A DNA stretch of 5,247 nucleotides from an uncultured Leucothrix sp. (GTDB lineage: Bacteria > Pseudomonadota > Gammaproteobacteria > Thiotrichales > Thiotrichaceae), in NCBI GenBank assembly GCA_937923375.1, contig CALAJG010000300.1, forward strand, positions 1-5,247. The letters run 5' to 3'. The notes under the pieces are model-generated. The model made no database searches and had not been told where the DNA came from. It worked only from the letters and a program-made list of their open reading frames with translations. This document shows, piece by piece, positions 1 through 5,247 of the stretch. The position numbers and the translations under genes were made by a program. Each line of letters begins with the position of its first letter. The stretch's first letter is position 1.

Positions 1-1959
1 GGCATTATGATGTCTGATGGTTGTCGGCTTTCGGCGCGTGTTTGGATGCCTGCTAATGCGGATCAAAAGCCTGCACCCGTAATTTTAGAGCATCTCCCTT
101 ACCGCAAGCGCGACGGAACGATCGTTCGTGATCAGTTCACTCACCCTTGGTTCGCTGGACATGGTTATGTCTGTATTCGGACAGATATGCGCGGCAATGG
201 CGAAAGTGAAGGCTTGATGGATGATGAGTATACCGTGCAAGAGTTGCAGGATGCTGTTGAGGTCATTGAGTGGGCGGCTAAGCAGCCTTGGTGTAATGGT
301 AATGTCGGGATGATGGGCATTTCTTGGGGTGGTTTTAATGGCTTGCAGGTTGCGGCTTTAGCGCCTGATGCTTTGAAGGCGGTGATTACGCTTTGCTCTA
401 CAGTAGATCGTTTTGCGGATGATATTCATTACAAAGGTGGTTGCTTACTGGGTGAAAACTTCGGTTGGTCGACGAATATGTTGTCGTACTCTTCGCGTCC
501 GCCTGACCAAGCATTGGTAGGTGATAAGTGGCGCGAGATGTGGCTGTATCGATTGGAGAATATGGAGGTTAGCTTATCGACGTGGCTAAGGCACCAACAT
601 CGTGATGCTTATTGGGAGCATGGTTCGGTTTGTGAGGATTATTCATCGATAAAGGCGGCTGTGCTGTCTATTGGTGGTTGGCATGACGGTTACCGTAATA
701 CGATTTCGCATTTGGTTGAAAACTTGTCATCACCGGTTAAAGGTATTGTGGGGCCATGGATTCACAAATACCCGCACTACGCTGGGCCAAATCCTGCGAT
801 TGGTTTTTTGCAGGAAGCTAAGCGCTGGTGGGATCAGTATTTGAAAGGTGAGGAGACGGGTGTAGCCAATGATCCTGATTATCGCGCTTATCTTATGGAC
901 AGTGTTGCGCCAGAACGTTGGCTGCCAGATAGGCCGGGTCGTTGGATTGCCGAGCAAGATTGGCCTGCTAAAGACATTGTGCTAGTTGATTATAGTCTTG
1001 ATGGAGACAAGACCCTGCGAGTCTCTGACGATAGCAATGATTTTAAGTTGGCGATTGCATCGCCGCAGGACTGCGGCTTTGCAGCGGGCGAATATTTCCC
1101 GTTTGCTTTTGGTGATGAACTGCCTGCTGAGCAAACGACTGATGATGAGCGTTCACTGTGTTTTGATAGCGAAGTAACGACTGAATCTAGCGATATTGTG
1201 GGCTCGCCTCGAGTGATTCTGACAATCAGTGGGGATAAACCCAATGGTCATGTGACCGTTCGACTACTTGATTTAAGGCCGGATGGTAGCTCTGCTTTAA
1301 TCACCTTCTGCATGCTAAACCTGACGCATCGAAATGGTCACCAGAAGCCTGAGGCTATGGTTGTTGATGAGCCGTTTGAAATAACCTTAGCGCTCGATCA
1401 AATTGCTTATCGTCTACCTCAGGGGCATCGTTTACGCGTCGCTTTATCAACAGCTAACTGGCCGACGTTATGGCCATCTCCAGAAGCGGTCAGTCTGACT
1501 CTTCATAAGGGGAGTCTTTCGATACCTGTTAGGCCTCTTGCGGAAAACGCAGAATGGACGTTTGAGGAACCTGAAGCGTCTCCAGCTTGGAAAAAACAAG
1601 TACTCAGAAAAGATGATTATTATCGTTCGATTAAAACTGATAAAACAAGCGGACTGGTGACTACTGCAATATTTTGTGATTTTGGTGAGAACAAGGACTT
1701 AGACCACGGTTTAATTTCGGGTGGGTGGATGAGGGAAAACTGGGTGATTCACCCAGAAGACCCACTGTCAGCCAAGGTGACTGCTCACTGGCAGCAAACT
1801 GGCGGACGTAACGGCTCGATGTGGAGAACGGAAGTGGCTTCCTCTATGTGGTCAGACGCACATACTTTCTATTTTACCGCCGAGCTAAAAGCGTATGAGA
1901 ATGACTTAGAAGTATTTGGTCGCCAATACAGTGATGAAGTTAAACGGGATTTAGTTTAG
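1..1959 (+). CDS. CocE/NonD family (peptidase S15-like) alpha/beta hydrolase, 5' end outside the window
   Basis: Serine hydrolase of the CocE/NonD group, whose members cleave esters or amides (cocaine esterase, alpha-amino-acid ester hydrolases, X-Pro dipeptidyl peptidases). Numbering from the ATG at base 7, the catalytic domain spans about residues 1-310. It shows PYRKRDG with a probable oxyanion Tyr32, DMRGNGESEG at 60-69, the nucleophile elbow GISWGG with Ser106, GGWHDG with probable acid Asp227, and GPWIH with probable base His253. A PepX-C-like beta-rich region follows (about 330-520), then a roughly 125-residue extension ending RDLV, which I recall from the long proteobacterial members of the family. 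No signal peptide or membrane segment is visible. The frame is open to base 1, and MMSDGCRL matches the first conserved strand, usually preceded by some 15-25 residues. The true start is therefore probably upstream and the ATG at 7 internal. It leads a tightly packed gene row, 33 bases before the next gene. The family is clear; the substrate is unknown. Confidence 0.93.
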   Translation, partial: GIMMSDGCRLSARVWMPANADQKPAPVILEHLPYRKRDGTIVRDQFTHPWFAGHGYVCIRTDMRGNGESEGLMDDEYTVQELQDAVEVIEWAAKQPWCNGNVGMMGISWGGFNGLQVAALAPDALKAVITLCSTVDRFADDIHYKGGCLLGENFGWSTNMLSYSSRPPDQALVGDKWREMWLYRLENMEVSLSTWLRHQHRDAYWEHGSVCEDYSSIKAAVLSIGGWHDGYRNTISHLVENLSSPVKGIVGPWIHKYPHYAGPNPAIGFLQEAKRWWDQYLKGEETGVANDPDYRAYLMDSVAPERWLPDRPGRWIAEQDWPAKDIVLVDYSLDGDKTLRVSDDSNDFKLAIASPQDCGFAAGEYFPFAFGDELPAEQTTDDERSLCFDSEVTTESSDIVGSPRVILTISGDKPNGHVTVRLLDLRPDGSSALITFCMLNLTHRNGHQKPEAMVVDEPFEITLALDQIAYRLPQGHRLRVALSTANWPTLWPSPEAVSLTLHKGSLSIPVRPLAENAEWTFEEPEASPAWKKQVLRKDDYYRSIKTDKTSGLVTTAIFCDFGENKDLDHGLISGGWMRENWVIHPEDPLSAKVTAHWQQTGGRNGSMWRTEVASSMWSDAHTFYFTAELKAYENDLEVFGRQYSDEVKRDLV

Positions 1960-1992
1960 CTTGCGTAATATAAATATGAGACATAAGAATCA

Positions 1993-3216
1993 ATGCAAGA
2001 CAAAACAAAAAAGCTATCGATAGATCGTTTGAACAAGGTAGAAGTACTGCTGGATCGTTATTTGGACGAGGGCAAAATCCCCGGATATAACTGTCTGATT
2101 TCACAAAATAATCAGGAAGTGGCTTATTTTCAAAATGGACTGAAGGATGTAGAGCGATCCAAGCCGATTGACCGTTCAACGCTGTTTCGTATTTACTCGA
2201 TGAGCAAACCGATTACCTCTGTCGCATTGATGCAGTTATACGAACAAGGCCTATTTCTATTAGATGATCCGGTACATCGCTACATTCCAGCATGGAAAAA
2301 TCTCAAGGTATTCAAATCAGGTGATGCAACTCATTTTGAAGCAATAGATCCTGAGCGCCCGATGACGATTAAGGATCTATTTCTGCATACCTCCGGCCTG
2401 ACCTATGGTTTTCAGGAATCCCATCCGGTTGATGAGATCTATCGGCGCGAGGGGATATCCAACTTTACTAGAGGTGCCACGCTTGAAGGAATGGCTGAGC
2501 AGTTGGTTGATATCCCCCTTCAGTTTTCTCCGGGTTCGCACTGGTATTACAGTATCTCAACTGATGTGCTGGGTTATTTAATCGAGATTATCTCAGGGCA
2601 GCGGTTAGATGATTACCTGCAAGAGCATGTTTTCACCCCATTAGGCATGACTGATACAGGTTTTTCAGTGCGGCCCGACCAGCAAGCGCGGTTTGCCGCC
2701 TGTTATGACTATCTTAGAAGTGCAGATGAAAATGGACTCCGCTATAAATTGCAGGATGATCCGGAGCAAAGTCGTTATCTCGACGCACCGAGTTTGCTTT
2801 CTGGTGGGGGAGGCTTGGTCTCAACCATTGATGATTACTACATATTTACTAAGATGATACTGGGTAAAGGCGAATATAACGGTGTCCGGATACTGGGAAG
2901 TAAAACCGTCGAATACATGAGTCGAAACCATCTACCTGGAGACAAAGACATTGCATCGATGGGACAATCCCGATTTGCCGAATCAGGCTACGATGGCGTG
3001 GGTTTTAGTTTAGGTTTTTCGGTGGTAATGAACGCCGCGCACTCTGATGTGATTTGTTCCGATGGAGAACTTGCCTGGGGAGGGATGGCTAGCACCTGTT
3101 TCTGGATTGACCCTGAGGAGGCCATAAGCGTCATTTTTATGACGCAACTGATACCCTCAGGTTGTTATCCCGTTCGCAATCAACTGCGGGCGGCTGTTTA
3201 CCAAGCACTGTGTTGA
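1993..3216 (+). CDS. Serine hydrolase, beta-lactamase class C / family VIII esterase-like
   Basis: A 407-residue protein of the beta-lactamase/transpeptidase-like fold (Pfam Beta-lactamase type). The SxxK motif is SMSK, with probable nucleophile Ser69 and Lys72, followed by the usual KPITSVALMQL helix. FLHTSGLTYGF at 130-140 is a family hallmark. The YxS/N-type motif is WYYSIS, with probable general base Tyr186, followed by TDVLGYLIE. The block LLSGGGGLVSTIDDY (268-282) is also typical. The KTG-equivalent position probably reads WGG (362-364) in AWGGMAST, as in family VIII carboxylesterases. There is no signal peptide, so the protein is probably cytoplasmic and more likely an esterase or amidase than a periplasmic beta-lactamase or penicillin-binding protein. 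The length matches the family. An in-frame TAA at 1984-1986 makes the ATG at 1993 the earliest reasonable start; the ribosome site is weak (a GAG at 1978-1980, rather distant). It lies between another hydrolase and an SDR. The substrate cannot be inferred. Confidence 0.93.
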   Translation: MQDKTKKLSIDRLNKVEVLLDRYLDEGKIPGYNCLISQNNQEVAYFQNGLKDVERSKPIDRSTLFRIYSMSKPITSVALMQLYEQGLFLLDDPVHRYIPAWKNLKVFKSGDATHFEAIDPERPMTIKDLFLHTSGLTYGFQESHPVDEIYRREGISNFTRGATLEGMAEQLVDIPLQFSPGSHWYYSISTDVLGYLIEIISGQRLDDYLQEHVFTPLGMTDTGFSVRPDQQARFAACYDYLRSADENGLRYKLQDDPEQSRYLDAPSLLSGGGGLVSTIDDYYIFTKMILGKGEYNGVRILGSKTVEYMSRNHLPGDKDIASMGQSRFAESGYDGVGFSLGFSVVMNAAHSDVICSDGELAWGGMASTCFWIDPEEAISVIFMTQLIPSGCYPVRNQLRAAVYQALC

Positions 3217-3217
3217 G
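3213..3217 (+). promoter_or_regulatory. Weak ribosome binding site of the SDR gene, overlapping the stop of the upstream gene
   Basis: TTGAG overlaps the TGA of the preceding hydrolase gene (3214-3216) and ends 6 bases before the ATG at 3224. The match to the Shine-Dalgarno consensus is poor. The position fits the ATG better than the TTG at 3218, and the overlap with a stop codon suggests coupling, in which ribosomes finishing the upstream gene re-initiate here. Confidence 0.3.
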
Positions 3218-3223
3218 TTGATC

Positions 3224-3991
3224 ATGAAAAAAGTAATAATTACAGCAGGTGCGTCAGGGCTAGGCAAAGCCATGGCAACTGCATTTGATGCTGCCGGAGA
3301 TACTGTTTGGGTGGTTGACATAGATCAAGCAGCCTTAGACAACTGCCCATCTCACTGGCTAAAAACTAAGTTAGATGTCACTGATGAAAAAGCGGTATCA
3401 ACGTTGTTTGACGAGCTTGAGCAAACATGGGGAGCCCTTGATGTTTTGTGCAGTAACGCTGGCATAGCAGGACCGACTGCAAAACTGGAAGAAATTCCGC
3501 TAGATGAATGGCAACGCTGCGTGTCAGTTAATTTGGAAGGAGCCTTTCTTTTCTCAAAATATGCGACACCCCTTATGAAAGCGCAGAGTTCGGGATGTAT
3601 GTTGTTCACATCTTCTACCGCTGGACTCTACGGCTTCCCAAATCGAGCCCCTTATGCGGCTGCTAAATGGGGCATTATAGGCTTTATGAAAACCGTTGCT
3701 ATGGAGCTTGGGTCATATAACATTCGAGCCAATACTATTTGCCCTGGTTGTGTTGAAGGTGAACGTATTGAGGGTGTGATGGAGCGCGAGGCAGCGCTGA
3801 AAGGTACTACCCGCGATGCGATTTTTGAGGCTTATGCTGCTGGTACTTCGATGCGTTGTTTTGTATCTGCAGAAGATGTGGCGAATATGGCGGTGTTTTT
3901 AGCTTCCGAAGCGGCTAGACGAGTGTCGGGACAGGTAATTGCCGTTGATGGGCATACTGAGAACCCTGACCCTAAAGTGGGTGATTACTGA
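3224..3991 (+). CDS. SDR family NAD(P)-dependent oxidoreductase (classical type)
   Basis: Classical short-chain dehydrogenase/reductase of 255 residues, with a Rossmann fold for reversible oxidation of an alcohol to a ketone or aldehyde. The cofactor motif is TAGASGLG (7-14), the common TAxxxGxG variant. Asp32 at the end of beta-2 (VVDID) suggests NAD rather than NADP. DVT at 51-53 and SNAG at 77-80 are in place. The catalytic set is Asn103 (SVNLEGAF), Ser131, Tyr144 and Lys148 (YAAAK). The PG motif reads CPGCVEGERIE (173-183), a form I associate with catabolic SDRs. The end SGQVIAVDGHTE is typical, followed by a short tail to DY. I chose the ATG at 3224, giving MKKVIITAG. A TTG at 3218 is in frame but would add only two residues and sits just 1 base after the previous stop. 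The 7-base gap to the preceding gene implies translational coupling. Specific substrate unknown. Confidence 0.94.
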   Translation: MKKVIITAGASGLGKAMATAFDAAGDTVWVVDIDQAALDNCPSHWLKTKLDVTDEKAVSTLFDELEQTWGALDVLCSNAGIAGPTAKLEEIPLDEWQRCVSVNLEGAFLFSKYATPLMKAQSSGCMLFTSSTAGLYGFPNRAPYAAAKWGIIGFMKTVAMELGSYNIRANTICPGCVEGERIEGVMEREAALKGTTRDAIFEAYAAGTSMRCFVSAEDVANMAVFLASEAARRVSGQVIAVDGHTENPDPKVGDY

Positions 3992-4003
3992 GCTTTGAAA
4001 GCT
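3991..4003 (+). repeat. Short inverted repeat between the SDR and molybdoenzyme genes
   Basis: AGCTTTGAAAGCT is a 13-base palindrome with 6-base arms around one central base. It starts on the last base of the SDR stop codon and sits just before the ribosome site of the next gene. It is too short and too tightly closed for a convincing terminator (at best a 5-base stem with a 3-base loop, no following T run). It could be a protein-binding half-site pair or chance. Confidence 0.25.
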
Positions 4004-4008
4004 ACAAC

Positions 4009-4014
4009 AAGGGA
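4009..4014 (+). promoter_or_regulatory. Ribosome binding site of the molybdoenzyme gene
   Basis: AAGGGA lies 6 bases before the ATG at 4021. It is the clearest Shine-Dalgarno-like sequence in the window and supports that start. An in-frame TAA at 4015-4017 rules out any earlier start. Confidence 0.65.
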
Positions 4015-4020
4015 TAAATT

Positions 4021-5247
4021 ATGAAGCACATCGATTTACCACTAACCAGTACCCACTGGGGCGCATACCGTGTAGAAACTGAAGACGGCAATGTCAAAGC
4101 CTTACACAGTTTCGAAGAAGATAATGATAGCTCTCCCATCGGTAACGGCATAATCGATGTGCTAGATGCTCCATCCCGCATCAAAACCCCAATGATCCGG
4201 GAAAGTTGGTTGAAATCTGGACCGGGCAGTAATAACCATCAACGCGGCGCTGAACCATTCATTTCAGTCTCATGGGAAACTGCTGAGCGATTGGTCGCTG
4301 GAGAGTTAAACCGTGTCAGGAACGATTTTGGCAACAGTGCTATCTATGCGGGCTCCTATGGCTGGGCAAGTGCAGGGCGTTTCCACCACGCGCAAAGCCA
4401 AATTCACCGCTTCCTGAATTGCATTGGGGGGTATACCAGATCTGTAAATACTTACAGCTTTGCCTCTGCCGAAGTTATTTTGCCTCACATCATGGCGCCT
4501 CTGTTTCCTTTGCTGGTGGAGTCGACCAGCTGGCCATCGGTCATTGAAAATACGGATCTACTGGTTGCGTTTGGGGGTATTCCAATAAAAAATGGGCAGA
4601 TTAACTCAGGAGGTGTGGGGCGACACGTACAAAAAGAGCACTTAAGACAGGCAGGTGAAGCGGGTGTTGAGCTCATCAATATCAGCCCAATTCGCAACGA
4701 TATCGAAGACTTTTCAAGAACAGAATGGCTAGCGCCCAGGCCTAATACCGATGCCGCATTGCTGGTTGCGATTGCGCAGATACTGCATGCTGAAGGCTTG
4801 GCTGATACTGATTTTCTTGAGCGTTACACCCGCGGCTTTGAAGAATTCATTCCCTATTTGACTGGCGTGAAAGATGGCGTAGTAAAAGATGCAGGGTGGG
4901 CGGCTGATATCACCGGCTTGAGTGCTGAGGCCATTCTATCGCTGGCGCTGCGAATGGCAAATGGAAGAACCATGATTTCCTTAAGCTGGTCATTGACTCG
5001 ACAGCATCATGGAGAGCAGGCTTATTGGGCTGGCGTCACGATTGCTGCGATGCTGGGGCAGATCGGTTTACCCGGTGGTGGTATAACGTTTGGTTATAGC
5101 GCGACTAATAGCATTGGCATGCACAACGCGAAGATCCCGGGTACATCACTGCCCCAGGGAAAAAATGACGTGGCCGATTTTATTCCTGTGGCGCGCATTA
5201 GTGATATGTTGCTCAACCCCGGTGGTGACTTCGACTTTAATGGCAAG
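4021..5247 (+). CDS. Molybdopterin-dependent oxidoreductase, DMSO/TMAO/biotin-sulfoxide reductase type, 3' end outside the window
   Basis: The first 409 residues of a bis-MGD molybdoenzyme of the DMSO reductase family, open to the last base; full relatives run to about 750-800 residues. The start THWGAYRVETEDG is typical of the BisC/TorA/DorA branch. GSYGWASAGRFHHAQ (111-125) carries Tyr113 and Trp115, matching Tyr114/Trp116 of Rhodobacter DMSO reductase. Counting 31 residues on gives Ser146 in NTYS, the position of the Mo-ligating serine (Ser147 there). ENTDLLVAFGG (176-186), KNGQINSGG and the NISPIRND cofactor-binding segment follow, then SLSWSLTRQHHGEQ and GQIGLPGGG. Only one cysteine (134) is present, so there is no N-terminal [4Fe-4S] motif. 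No twin-arginine signal is seen, so it is probably cytoplasmic, as BisC is. The ATG at 4021 follows an in-frame TAA at 4015 and a good ribosome site. It could reduce an S- or N-oxide; whether that is its true reaction is inference. Confidence 0.94.
   Translation, partial: MKHIDLPLTSTHWGAYRVETEDGNVKALHSFEEDNDSSPIGNGIIDVLDAPSRIKTPMIRESWLKSGPGSNNHQRGAEPFISVSWETAERLVAGELNRVRNDFGNSAIYAGSYGWASAGRFHHAQSQIHRFLNCIGGYTRSVNTYSFASAEVILPHIMAPLFPLLVESTSWPSVIENTDLLVAFGGIPIKNGQINSGGVGRHVQKEHLRQAGEAGVELINISPIRNDIEDFSRTEWLAPRPNTDAALLVAIAQILHAEGLADTDFLERYTRGFEEFIPYLTGVKDGVVKDAGWAADITGLSAEAILSLALRMANGRTMISLSWSLTRQHHGEQAYWAGVTIAAMLGQIGLPGGGITFGYSATNSIGMHNAKIPGTSLPQGKNDVADFIPVARISDMLLNPGGDFDFNGK

Noticed and set aside
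730..957. Minus-strand open frame opposite the first hydrolase, with others at 990-1244, 1940-2179 and 3352-3609
   Set aside because: They lie opposite clearly conserved coding sequence, resemble no protein family I know, and have no gene-like context.
986..1177. A 63-codon + strand open frame inside the first hydrolase gene
   Set aside because: It is out of frame with a well-supported gene and its translation has no recognisable features.
1960..1992. AT-rich gap containing a TATAAAT-like -10 box (around 1969-1975) that could be an internal promoter
   Set aside because: No acceptable -35 element lies at the right distance (the bases near 1946-1951 read GGGATT), and AT-rich spacers are common between genes.
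1993..3216. Possible antibiotic resistance gene (class C beta-lactamase)
   Set aside because: No secretion signal, and WGG rather than KTG at the third motif; an esterase or amidase role is more likely.
4002..4697. Minus-strand open frames opposite the start of the molybdoenzyme gene (4002-4184, 4306-4488, 4485-4697)
   Set aside because: The + strand here is a continuous, strongly conserved molybdoenzyme reading frame to the window end; the minus frames are shadows of it.

Overview
The window holds four genes on the + strand, packed head to tail with gaps of only 33, 7 and 29 bases: a large CocE/NonD-type (peptidase S15-like) alpha/beta hydrolase cut by the left edge, a beta-lactamase-fold serine hydrolase, a short-chain dehydrogenase/reductase (SDR), and a molybdopterin-dependent oxidoreductase of the DMSO/biotin-sulfoxide reductase type cut by the right edge. 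No RNA gene, mobile element, CRISPR array, or convincing internal promoter or terminator was seen. No stretch over 300 bases lacks a gene. The minus-strand open frames all lie opposite these genes and look like shadows.

The tight spacing, uniform direction, moderate GC and balanced codon use fit a proteobacterial chromosome, most plausibly a gammaproteobacterium. That is a stylistic impression, not a marker-based assignment.

Layout: 1-1959, 5'-truncated CocE/NonD hydrolase; 1993-3216, class C beta-lactamase-like/family VIII esterase-like hydrolase with no signal peptide; 3224-3991, SDR with an NAD-type acidic residue; 4021-5247, N-terminal 409 codons of a cytoplasmic, Fe-S-free molybdoenzyme. 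Its expected active-site Tyr, Trp and Mo-ligand Ser can be placed by family pattern.

Taken together this looks like part of a small-molecule catabolic or detoxification operon: two unrelated serine hydrolases that could open ester or amide bonds, an SDR that could oxidise an alcohol product, and a molybdoenzyme that could reduce an S- or N-oxide or carry out a related oxygen-transfer step. The substrate cannot be read from the sequence. Nothing here looks like a defence, mobile or otherwise exotic system; the most interesting point is the combination of enzymes.
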